This document shows positions 18,237 to 25,859 of a stretch of 64,000 nucleotides of DNA, in pieces. The notes under the pieces are model-generated. The model was not told the origin of the DNA. It saw only the letters and a program-made list of their open reading frames with translations, and did not search any database. The stretch comes from Alteromonas hispanica. Lineage in GTDB: Bacteria > Pseudomonadota > Gammaproteobacteria > Enterobacterales > Alteromonadaceae. The translations under genes were made by a program, and so were the position numbers. Every line of letters begins with the position of its first letter. Position 1 is the stretch's first letter. The DNA lies in assembly GCF_010500915.1 (NCBI RefSeq), contig NZ_JAAAWP010000015.1, forward strand, positions 1 through 64,000, given 5' to 3'.

Positions 18237-18275
18237 ACATGATGATATATACAGTACTTGTAAATATATACAGTA
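18237..18275 (-). promoter_or_regulatory. Tandem LexA-like boxes before recN
   Basis: Two overlapping 20-mers, ACTTGTAAATATATACAGTA (18256-18275) and ACATGATGATATATACAGTA (18237-18256), each carry one perfect half-site of the CTGT-N8-ACAG LexA consensus and a diverged second half. They lie 17-56 bp before the GTG/ATG of recN. Gammaproteobacterial recN genes commonly have more than one LexA site. The boxes are imperfect, so affinity is uncertain. Confidence 0.7.
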
Positions 18276-18406
18276 TTTTTGAGATGTAAAGTACAGTCGA
18301 ATGTAATCTGTCGATTTGCTGAATCAGATTGGAATAAATTTCGCTGGCAGCACTTTGTTTACGGTGCGTTGTTAATGAAAAAAGCTAACGAGAGTAATGG
18401 GTTGCT

Positions 18407-18446
18407 AAAAAAACGCATAAAGAAATAAATGGTTATGCGTTTTTTT
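18407..18446. terminator. Bidirectional terminator between recN and the DUF805 gene
   Basis: AAAAAAACGCATAA (18407-18420) pairs with TTATGCGTTTTTTT (18433-18446) across a 12-nt loop. With A and T tracts on either side it works in both directions. It lies 28 bp after the DUF805 stop, so it ends that minus-strand transcript. Confidence 0.85.
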
Positions 18447-18474
18447 AGGCGCGTGCCTAGCCATACTGGTAAGG

Positions 18475-18819
18475 CTATACAGCGGCTTTAGGGTTGGGTC
18501 CGTACTTATTATCTTCAGAGCTATCTTGTGCGAAAAAGATTATTAAAACAATTGTCCCAATGATCGGGATAAGGTTAAGTAACTGCCACCAACCAGTGCG
18601 CCCTGTGTCATGAAGTCGTCTAGCACCAACACTCAGCGAGGGTATAAGTAAAGCTAGTGAGAAAATTGCAGTGAGGGCTTCAAAACCAAGAGCATAGGAA
18701 ATTGTTGCACAAACTACGTAAAAAATAATGTAGAACAAGAAAAACATCCAGTATTCGGTGCGCCTTGCGCGTCCTGTAAAGTCTGCATAATGTTTAAGCG
18801 CTTTAGTGAAATATTCCAT
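18475..18819 (-). CDS. DUF805 family inner-membrane protein
   Basis: The 114-residue protein has the DUF805 signature: an N-terminal 'FTGRARRTEYWMFFLFYII', then three or four membrane segments (about 24-44, 48-62, 78-98), and the loop 'LSVGARRLHDTGRTGWWQLLNLIPIIG', which is the hallmark motif. The tail NKYGPNP is also conserved. Function is unknown; members resemble E. coli YhaH. The ribosome binding site AAAGGAATTC precedes the ATG. Single gene with its own terminator. Confidence 0.92.
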   Translation of the reverse strand: MEYFTKALKHYADFTGRARRTEYWMFFLFYIIFYVVCATISYALGFEALTAIFSLALLIPSLSVGARRLHDTGRTGWWQLLNLIPIIGTIVLIIFFAQDSSEDNKYGPNPKAAV

Positions 18820-19184
18820 AATGTAGAATTCCTTTGAAATGATTTGTAACTTCGATGGTTTTGCTCGAAATGACCAAGACCAATCGATGGTCTGTACTCG
18901 AGCACTTTTTTATTTTTGTTTTTGTACATCCTTATACCGGATGTAAACAACAATTACTTGTAGGTATTTTCGTGTCGAGGGAGGATTTTGATAACTAAAT
19001 CATCGTCATCCATGACCATAACAACTACTTTCATAAGTAGCGTACTAGGTTTTTATGTTTCGGTCACTCTAAAGATTTTAAAATGCTCATAGGCTTCTTA
19101 AAGAGCACTAGAAATGGAGTGGAGTGAGAATCGAGAAGAAAATTGAAGTTATCTCTATAATGAGGAAAAAAAACGAACATAAAA
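18820..19184. other. Intergenic before the DUF805 gene
   Basis: About 365 bp upstream of DUF805 and downstream of dps. It should carry the DUF805 promoter. I see no coding remnant or clear operator. Confidence 0.35.
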
Positions 19185-19209
19185 AAAGAAGGCCGAGATG
19201 GCCTTCTTT
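19185..19209 (-). terminator. Terminator downstream of dps
   Basis: AAAGAAGGCC (19185-19194) pairs with GGCCTTCTTT (19200-19209) over a GAGAT loop, flanked by A and T tracts. It lies 50 bp after the dps stop. Confidence 0.85.
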
Positions 19210-19259
19210 CTAAATCGTTTGCAATAAACTTTTATTGCACTAGATCACCGCGCTAAAGA

Positions 19260-19769
19260 TTACTGCGCTAGTTCGCCGCTGCCTGACTCAAGGTGGGCGC
19301 GCACAAACCACTGGAACTGCTCTAGCTCAGCGAGTTGACCGGTAATCATGTCCTCCGACACGGGGTCTAGGTCGCCGAGGGTTTCAATTGCGCTGCGATG
19401 GTCTCCATTTACGCCATCGTATACCTTATCAAGTGCTTTAAGGTGATCGGTTACCAAGCCCTTGCCTAAATCGTAATCATTCCATGAGCGGCCGTCTACT
19501 ATGGCTTTTGGTGTACCTTTTGGTACTCCGCCTAGTGTGGCAATACGTTCAGCAATAGTATCTGTCATTTCGCGAACAGCATCCACCTGCGGATCTAGCA
19601 TTTCATGCACACCAATAAAGTTTGGACCCACTACATTCCAATGAATATATTTCAGGGTTAACTGTAAATCTAGAAGCGCTACTAAACGCTGGTCCAACGT
19701 TTTAATTGTTGTTGCTGCAGACTCATTGTCCATACCTGGTGCAGTAAATTTAATATCGTTGTTACTCAT
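19260..19769 (-). CDS. dps: DNA-binding ferritin-like protein Dps
   Basis: The 169-residue protein has the Dps ferroxidase pattern spanning two subunits: 'LKYIHWNVVGPNFIGVHEMLDPQVDAVREMTDTIAERIATLGG', with the His in IHWN, the His/Glu in VHE and the Asp/Glu residues of the following helix. The last helix contains 'ELEQFQWFVRAHLES', also conserved. Dps assembles into a 12-mer that oxidises and stores iron with peroxide and protects DNA. It lacks a Lys-rich N-terminal tail, so direct DNA binding is uncertain. Ribosome binding site AAGGAG at 8 bp. Monocistronic. Confidence 0.95.
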   Translation of the reverse strand: MSNNDIKFTAPGMDNESAATTIKTLDQRLVALLDLQLTLKYIHWNVVGPNFIGVHEMLDPQVDAVREMTDTIAERIATLGGVPKGTPKAIVDGRSWNDYDLGKGLVTDHLKALDKVYDGVNGDHRSAIETLGDLDPVSEDMITGQLAELEQFQWFVRAHLESGSGELAQ

Positions 19770-20117
19770 AATAATAACTCCTTATTATCGCTTTAGTAAT
19801 TAGGCCTCGGTCGACTTTGATTAATAACGCTTTACTGATGAAAGTGTTATTACTCAATGCTGTCGACACATCGAGAAATCCTAGCTTGCCTAAGGTGTTG
19901 CAACGGGTATGCCGTTATGTGCGAAAATTATAAGTTGCTAATATAATTGAGGATTTTGAGAAATGTTAATTTTTCTTTATTTTTCAATGTCATACATGTG
20001 GGAAAAAGATGCAGAAGTGTGTAAAAAATGCAGTATTCTTTACATTTCATGCATGATTACACACGTCTGGCTAAATGCTTGGAACAGAGATCGATGAGTT
20101 TGGAACACAGCAAAATG
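19770..20117. promoter_or_regulatory. dps upstream region with an inverted repeat
   Basis: About 350 bp. AATAACGCTTT (19823-19833) and AAAGTGTTATT (19841-19851) form an imperfect palindrome (one mismatch), 54-82 bp before the dps start. It could be an operator or a leader hairpin. dps genes are often under OxyR or stationary-phase control, but I cannot name the regulator from the sequence. Confidence 0.35.
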
Positions 20118-20993
20118 CTAGTACAGCTTGCTGCCCCATCCTAATTTCTGGCGTAACACATTAAAGTAGCTGTAGCCTTTAGGGTGGACTAAATGCAGTT
20201 TGTCTGCACTCTTATTTATTCTAATTTCGTCGCCGGGTAATACGGGTAGAACAATGTGGCTATCACAGCTTACTTGCAAAGAATCACTGTTAACTTTTGA
20301 CACCTTCATTGAAACTTGACTGTCTGCATCAACCACTATAGGACGGCTGCTAAGTGTGTGAGGGAACATAGGTACTAATGTGAGCGCATCCAGTTTTGGC
20401 ATAATAATGGGGCCGCCGGCAGAGAGTGAGTAGGCGGTAGAGCCAGTTGGCGTAGCTACAATAAGTCCGTCGCTTCGTTGGCTAAAAACAAACTGTTCGT
20501 CTATGTATATTTCAAATTCCATCATGTGTGCTACTTTGCCATGATGCAGCACAACCTCATTTACGGCCGCGCTGTTACTTTTGAGTTTTTCATGACGGTA
20601 AACGCCCACCTCTAAAAGAAAACGTTCTTCAACAAAACATTCACCGTTAAAGATATGGTCAAGCTGCTGAATAATATCGTCGGGATGAATATCGGTTAGA
20701 AAGCCTAAGTTGCCTCTATTAACACCCACTACATGAATATCGAATCGAGCCAGTACTCGCGCAGCGCCCAGCATGCTGCCGTCGCCACCAACAACAACTG
20801 CAAGGTCTGCCTCTTTGCCAATGACAACAAGATCGCAGCTTTTTAGGTCGTCTGTTTCGAGTTCATTAGCAATACTTTCCTCAACCAATAGTTTGCATCC
20901 TTTGGCGAGAAAGTATTCGGCAAGAAGGTTAAGACTATCGTGAGTGGCCTCGTGTTGAGGTTTTCCAATTAAAGCAACGGTTTGGTAGGGCAT
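20118..20993 (-). CDS. nadK: NAD kinase
   Basis: The 291-residue protein makes NADP from NAD and ATP. Visible motifs: the GGDGSML catalytic loop (about 70-76), [13 protein letters not shown] (about 90-102), the NE motif in AAVNEVVLH, and [23 protein letters not shown], all diagnostic for NadK. Length is normal. In many gammaproteobacteria nadK sits directly beside recN; here dps and a DUF805 gene lie between them. The start is the first ATG after a 68-bp gap from the dehydrogenase stop. Confidence 0.96.
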   Translation of the reverse strand: MPYQTVALIGKPQHEATHDSLNLLAEYFLAKGCKLLVEESIANELETDDLKSCDLVVIGKEADLAVVVGGDGSMLGAARVLARFDIHVVGVNRGNLGFLTDIHPDDIIQQLDHIFNGECFVEERFLLEVGVYRHEKLKSNSAAVNEVVLHHGKVAHMMEFEIYIDEQFVFSQRSDGLIVATPTGSTAYSLSAGGPIIMPKLDALTLVPMFPHTLSSRPIVVDADSQVSMKVSKVNSDSLQVSCDSHIVLPVLPGDEIRINKSADKLHLVHPKGYSYFNVLRQKLGWGSKLY

Positions 20994-21061
20994 GGAACGC
21001 TAATGTCCTCTCATTTCCAATGTTTCGGACATTAGCACAAGTGTTTTGTAAAAGGGAAGTT

Positions 21062-21844
21062 TTACCTTGCCGTCCAGCCCCCATCTAAGGTAATTGCTTG
21101 ACCCGTAATGTTCTTCGCACTGCCAGTCATTAAAAACGCAGCAGTATCGGCCAACTCCTGCACTTCTATAAATTGTTTTTTAGGCATGGGTTCAAGCATG
21201 ATTTTTTTCACAACATCTTCTTCAGTCATGTTGTTCTCTCTGGCCTGTGCTGAAATTTGTTGTTCTACCAAGGGTGTCTTTACATAGGCAGGGCAGAGAG
21301 TGTTAATGGTGATATCAAACTCGCCGGTTTCAAGGGCAACTGTTTTTGCTAAACCCAACAGGCCATGTTTTGCGGCTACGTAAGCCGATTTAAAAGGCGA
21401 AGCAACAAGAGAGTGGATGGAACCAACATTGATAATTCGACCAAAGTTTTGCGCTTTCATTGCTGGCAAAAACGCTTGCGTTGTAAGCGCTGGGCCAACA
21501 AGCATAATGTTGATCAGTTGTTGCCATTTTTCTGCGGGAAAGTCTTCTAGCTTTGAGACATGCTGAATACCCGCGTTGTTAATAAGAACATCAACGGTTA
21601 ACTTGCCTAAAACCTCAGGTAGCGATGCAACTTGGCTTGCATCGCAAACATCTACAGCTACAGCGCTGGCGTTGCCATCGTTCATACTGCCAAATTGACT
21701 TGCAAGCATGGCTGCAGTTTCCTGAGCAGAATTTTCGTTAATATCTGCCACAATAACGTGGTGTCCTTGTTTAACCAAGGACTCGGCAATCCCTAAACCA
21801 ATACCGCTTGCTCCACCAGTTATAAATACCGTACGTTTATTCAT
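21062..21844 (-). CDS. bdhA: 3-hydroxybutyrate dehydrogenase (SDR family)
   Basis: The 260-residue SDR has the cofactor motif TGGASGIG (about 9-16), NNAG (89-92), Ser142 in VGSIHS and the YxxxK pair Tyr155 and Lys159. The stretch SIHSLVASPFKSAYVAAKHGLLGLAKTVALE and the C-terminal ITGQAITLDGGWTAR are close to known D-3-hydroxybutyrate dehydrogenases. It oxidises 3-hydroxybutyrate to acetoacetate with NAD. Its ATG lies within the last codons of the upstream depolymerase gene (8-bp overlap, ATGAATAA), so the two are translationally coupled. It is the last gene of a four-gene minus-strand operon for PHB use. Confidence 0.9.
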   Translation of the reverse strand: MNKRTVFITGGASGIGLGIAESLVKQGHHVIVADINENSAQETAAMLASQFGSMNDGNASAVAVDVCDASQVASLPEVLGKLTVDVLINNAGIQHVSKLEDFPAEKWQQLINIMLVGPALTTQAFLPAMKAQNFGRIINVGSIHSLVASPFKSAYVAAKHGLLGLAKTVALETGEFDITINTLCPAYVKTPLVEQQISAQARENNMTEEDVVKKIMLEPMPKKQFIEVQELADTAAFLMTGSAKNITGQAITLDGGWTAR

Positions 21845-22889
21845 TGCTGGCGTCCTTTGTTGTTAATTCTGCCTGATTCGAAGAGTGTAAAGACTTCAGC
21901 AAGTCACTAACTGCCTTAATTTGATCGCCATCGCGATTGGCATAATCTGGCGAAGCATATCCCCACCAATCCCAACAACCCTGTGGGTTAAGCGGCATAA
22001 ACAAGGATTTTTTAGTTTGCGGGTACAAGACAACCATATTGTTATCGTCGGCCCAGCGGTTCAATCCTGTTTGGGTCGCGTAAGCATCGCCCACCGCATC
22101 TGCATATTGATTACACCCGTGAAAGCTAATGTGAGCGCGACAGGTTTCGCCACTCGCACAGTTCTCTGGCACGTAAACAAACCCCTCACTGGCCAAAGTT
22201 TTTGCATTGCTACCAGCAATGTCTTTCTGGCTTATTGTGTGCAATTCACCTGATAGTGTGTCATCAGGCGCTGCTAGGTCATCAACCAAATGATTTAGCA
22301 TGTCGCCAGCCGCATCATAGTCGCAATTACCAATAAAGGGGCTTTCCGATGTAGTGCAATCGGTACCACTGCTTTTCGTCGGGAATAGGTGTGCAACCGA
22401 CATATCATTGACATATTTGATATGTTGAGTGTCTGTCCACATTTTGTATTGTTCGAATAAGGCATCGCTTACTTCAGAGGCTATTCGAGTATCTATTGTT
22501 CCATGGAATAACCACACTTTGGCGTCTTTCATGTTGCTTAATGCGGCAATTTTTCCTTTCTTTGCATAATCTGTGGCTTGTTTAGTCAGCTCTTCTACAT
22601 TGGGCAGCGTATCTGTTTTATTAACACACTGAGCTAAAGCGGTTGTTATATCGCCTTTTGCGCAGAAATAAGGCCCGGCTGCCAAAACGCCAACACCTTT
22701 CACCCAATCGCTATGCGCTAACTGAAACTGCGTGGCCATGTAGCCACCTGATGAAAGCCCGGATACAGTGACCTCGGTTAAATCTAAATTTAATACCGGC
22801 ACTGCCTCTGTAGAGCTTTGCCCGTATACAGAAGCTGAAAAACACAGGCCACCTATAACAGCAGCTTTGATAAACATGTTTTTTTTCAT
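21837..22889 (-). CDS. Secreted PHB depolymerase
   Basis: The 350-residue protein has a signal peptide (cleavage near SVYGQ, residue 24). The catalytic order is the circularly permuted one: lipase box GLSSG with Ser46 close to the N-terminus, Asp133 in GTIDTRI and His167 in SVAHLFP. This is the arrangement of the fungal Penicillium funiculosum-type PHB depolymerase and its bacterial relatives. The late motifs ISFHGCNQYADAVGDAY and NPQGCWDWWGYASPDYA are also family features. Several Cys residues suit a secreted protein. It would cut extracellular short-chain PHB to oligomers and monomers. Overlaps bdhA and lies 9 bp after the MetX-like gene. Confidence 0.87.
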   Translation of the reverse strand: MKKNMFIKAAVIGGLCFSASVYGQSSTEAVPVLNLDLTEVTVSGLSSGGYMATQFQLAHSDWVKGVGVLAAGPYFCAKGDITTALAQCVNKTDTLPNVEELTKQATDYAKKGKIAALSNMKDAKVWLFHGTIDTRIASEVSDALFEQYKMWTDTQHIKYVNDMSVAHLFPTKSSGTDCTTSESPFIGNCDYDAAGDMLNHLVDDLAAPDDTLSGELHTISQKDIAGSNAKTLASEGFVYVPENCASGETCRAHISFHGCNQYADAVGDAYATQTGLNRWADDNNMVVLYPQTKKSLFMPLNPQGCWDWWGYASPDYANRDGDQIKAVSDLLKSLHSSNQAELTTKDASNE

Positions 22890-22898
22890 AAGAATCCT

Positions 22899-24218
22899 TT
22901 ACTCATTTTCCAAAAATTGGCGAATAGCGACTGCCTGTTTTGATATGTTTGCTACACCTTCTAAATGACCTAACGAGCCCTTGAGTTCTGTGTAATCACT
23001 GGACATTTCACGTGCTTCTAGCTTCTTGTGCACATCTTGAGCTAAATAGGGCATAAGTAATAAATCTGAATCTGCTGGAATAAATAACGTTTTTGCTTTT
23101 ATTGCATCAACACCTGCTTCTAAATTGTGTTGATGCCCCGCGACAAACAGTTGGCATGCTCTTACAAGATAGAGTAAGTGGTTGGCATCCATTTTTGCAC
23201 TGCGAGCCGCAGCGCGTTGCTGCAGCCAAGTGGTAATAGAATGATGATTGTTAATACTCGCCAATGGTTTAGACTCTAAGTTATTGAAGCCTAGCATGTT
23301 TCCCTGTGCGTTAAAAAATTCAGGGGTTAATGCATTTTGCGTTATCAACATCAAAGAAGCGGTTAACCCGTCAGAGGGGGGCTTGTCTGGCGAATAGTTA
23401 CCGCTCTTCCAGTTACTATCAAGCCTTATCGGATTTGCCCAGTGTTCCAGTGCGGCAGTTGTCCAAGCATCGCTTTCACCTGCGCCGATGACCGACACCA
23501 TTCTAGGTACCCAGTTAGGATAAGCACTTGCCCAGTCGATAGCCTGCATTGCGCCCATTGAAGGGCCTACAACGGCATGAAGTTTCGAAATGCCTAAACT
23601 TTCAAGCAGAGCTTTTTGCACGTTAACAAAGTCTCGAATGGTCACTACAGGAAAGTCGAGTCCGTAAGGTTTTCCGGTCGATGGATTTATTGAAGCAGGA
23701 CCGGTCGTGACCACGTTGTCGTCGTAGGCATTCAAATTCACTAAAGTGTCAGCACTAATTACATAATAGTGGTTGGTATCAATCGCTTTTCCTGGCCCGA
23801 TAATACTATCCCAATAGCCAGGCGCCGCGTCACTCTTACTGTATTTTCCGGCAGCGTGGGATGAGCCTGAGAAATAATGCGTTATAAGAATAACATTATC
23901 TTTGTTCTCACTAAGCGTGCCGTAGGCTTCCCAGCCTACTTTTACATCCTCAATGGTTTTTCCACCAAAGGTTGTAAAGCTGTCCATGCGAAAGATCTGT
24001 TTTTCAACAAGTAAGGTTTCGCTCTCTTGTTGGTTATGCACCTCAGCGTTTTCTGTTGCCAACGTTGGGCTTGAGAAAAGCAATACTGCGACTGAAACAA
24101 ACGCGAGCCCAGGCAAAATAGCCGGCTTCACTGTCAACGTTCTTCCCGCTTTGCGATGTAGAAGCACAGTTCTACAACCAGACATAAGCTGTTGGAGTCT
24201 ACAAGAGACATAATTCAT
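22899..24218 (-). CDS. Exported MetX-like alpha/beta hydrolase
   Basis: The 439-residue protein has a long N-terminal region with a hydrophobic segment (about 33-52), then a probable cleavage after TLA near 54. The rest aligns in pattern with homoserine O-acetyltransferase (MetX): 'VILITHYFSGSSHAAG', 'GPGKAIDTNHYYVISAD', 'FPVVTIRDFVNVQKALLESLGI', nucleophile Ser220 in VVGPSMGAMQAI, late acid in FIPADSD and His in LGHLEG. Methionine synthesis is cytoplasmic, so an exported copy inside a PHB operon is more likely a hydrolase, perhaps of 3-hydroxybutyrate oligomers. That role is inferred. The start codon is uncertain; ATG at codon 12 is an alternative. Confidence 0.75.
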   Translation of the reverse strand: MNYVSCRLQQLMSGCRTVLLHRKAGRTLTVKPAILPGLAFVSVAVLLFSSPTLATENAEVHNQQESETLLVEKQIFRMDSFTTFGGKTIEDVKVGWEAYGTLSENKDNVILITHYFSGSSHAAGKYSKSDAAPGYWDSIIGPGKAIDTNHYYVISADTLVNLNAYDDNVVTTGPASINPSTGKPYGLDFPVVTIRDFVNVQKALLESLGISKLHAVVGPSMGAMQAIDWASAYPNWVPRMVSVIGAGESDAWTTAALEHWANPIRLDSNWKSGNYSPDKPPSDGLTASLMLITQNALTPEFFNAQGNMLGFNNLESKPLASINNHHSITTWLQQRAAARSAKMDANHLLYLVRACQLFVAGHQHNLEAGVDAIKAKTLFIPADSDLLLMPYLAQDVHKKLEAREMSSDYTELKGSLGHLEGVANISKQAVAIRQFLENE

Positions 24219-24296
24219 CGTTAATATCCTTTTATCTCATTCAATTCTTTCGGCTGACATTTTTGGCATCTATTTTTGGTTCTTAGGGAGTTTTAA

Positions 24297-25592
24297 CTAA
24301 AAAATACTAAATAGACCAATTGCGACCGCCAAACCAATTAGTGGCACTACTACCGTCAATGCCCCCACTGACCAGTAAGCAGCCTGATGGGTTTCGTGAC
24401 ATATTGCCCTAATGGTAGTGACCACGTACCCATTGTGTGGCAATGAATCTAACGCGCCTGAAGAAATAGAGACAATTCGGTGCAGCTGCTCTGGCTCAAC
24501 ACCTTGGTCTAAATAGTGAGGTGCAACAAGGGGGAGGGCAATGGCCTGTCCGCCAGATGCACTTCCTGTTAACCCCGCAATAACGCTAACAGCAATGGCC
24601 GCTCCAATTAACTCATTACCAGGGATTTGAGTCATTAGCGCCACGGTTTGCTGAAACGCGTCGGTATTTTTCGCAATCGAACCAAAGCCAACCACCGCGG
24701 CAGTATTGCCGATGGCAATAAGTGCACCTGTTGTACCGGCGTTTATAGCCATCGACAAACTATGGAAGTATTTAAAGTTAATCGCCAGTAAACACAATAC
24801 GCCACCGCCAAGCGCTAAAATTAGTGCTAGCTGTGCTAGTTCTTCGTGAAATAAGAACGAGATAACTAACACCACGACTAACGGCAGAATTCCGGTAAAG
24901 GGGTGGGGTAAATCTCGTTCCCGAATTTCCGGATCGGTATCTCTTGCCACGAAAACCTCACCGTTGTTCACGGCTTTTCGAATCATTTTTGCCAGCCACC
25001 AGTAGCCAAAAATAGCCATTAAAATGGCAACAACTAAGCTCACTTCCCAAGCAGCAAAGGGAGACGTACCCAGATATTTAATCGGGATCCAATTTTGAAT
25101 TTCCGGAGAACCAGCCGATGTCATGGTAAAAGTTACCGAGCCAAAGGCCATCGCTGCGGGAATAAACCGTCTCGGAAGGTTGGCATCTTTAAATAAGCTT
25201 ACCGCCATGGGATAAACGGAAAATGCTACGACGAACACGCTCACACCGCCATAAGTCAAAATAGCGCATGCTAGCACTACGGCGAGTACTGCTTGTTTGT
25301 AGCCAATTTTCGAGATTATCCATCGAGATACCGAATCAGCGGCCCCTGTATCTTCCATGAATTTGCCAAAAAGCGCTCCCAGCAAAAACATAAAAAACCA
25401 AGACGCAATGAAACCTGAGAAACCACTCATGTAGGTTTCTACAAAGTTTACATCACCGGTAAAAACCGCGATGTTATTGGTTAGCGCAACCACAAGGGCA
25501 CACAAAGGGGCGGCGATAAACAGGTTCATCCCACGAATTGTTAATACAATAAGTAGCAGAAGCCCGCCTACCAAGCCAATCATACTTAACAT
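24297..25592 (-). CDS. GntP-family permease, probably for 3-hydroxybutyrate
   Basis: The 431-residue protein has about 12-14 membrane segments and no soluble domain. Patterns such as 'RGMNLFIAAPLCALVVAL', 'GGVSVFVVAFSVYPMAVSLF', 'NTAAVVGFGSIA', 'GLTGSASGGQAIALPLVAP' and 'SSGALDSLPHNGYVVTT' place it in the GntP gluconate/hydroxy-acid symporter family. GntP members near 3-hydroxybutyrate dehydrogenase genes are usually annotated as 3-hydroxybutyrate permeases, which fits here. It is the first gene of the minus-strand operon, with AAGGAAAA before the ATG. Confidence 0.88.
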   Translation of the reverse strand: MLSMIGLVGGLLLLIVLTIRGMNLFIAAPLCALVVALTNNIAVFTGDVNFVETYMSGFSGFIASWFFMFLLGALFGKFMEDTGAADSVSRWIISKIGYKQAVLAVVLACAILTYGGVSVFVVAFSVYPMAVSLFKDANLPRRFIPAAMAFGSVTFTMTSAGSPEIQNWIPIKYLGTSPFAAWEVSLVVAILMAIFGYWWLAKMIRKAVNNGEVFVARDTDPEIRERDLPHPFTGILPLVVVLVISFLFHEELAQLALILALGGGVLCLLAINFKYFHSLSMAINAGTTGALIAIGNTAAVVGFGSIAKNTDAFQQTVALMTQIPGNELIGAAIAVSVIAGLTGSASGGQAIALPLVAPHYLDQGVEPEQLHRIVSISSGALDSLPHNGYVVTTIRAICHETHQAAYWSVGALTVVVPLIGLAVAIGLFSIF

Positions 25593-25859
25593 AGTTATTT
25601 TCCTTTAAAAATCTGTGACCGCAGATATTCCAAAGCAGTTAAGTCGATTGCAGATTCACTAACCGACTTGCTTTTGCGCAAGTTTATTGTCAACAAATCT
25701 AACGTGTTCAAATTACACATAAAGTTTGACGTTACTTTGGCAAAAAGCCCATAGTACGATGGTACTACATACTGTTAACAATTAATTAACTAAAGTAATT
25801 CGTGACCGTAGGCAATACATCAAGCAGTGAACAACACTTAAAACAATAAAGGACTTACT
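25593..25859. promoter_or_regulatory. Divergent promoter region of the PHB locus with a palindromic operator candidate
   Basis: The 267-bp region separates the permease operon (minus) from the TonB receptor (plus). It contains a perfect palindrome, TAGTAC-GATG-GTACTA, at 25752-25767. TTGACG at 25726-25731 and CATAGT at 25750-25755, 18 bp apart, form a plausible sigma-70 promoter toward the receptor, which places the palindrome over the -10 and start region. A second wide inverted pair, AAGTCG and CGACTT, lies near 25640-25670. Confidence 0.5.
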
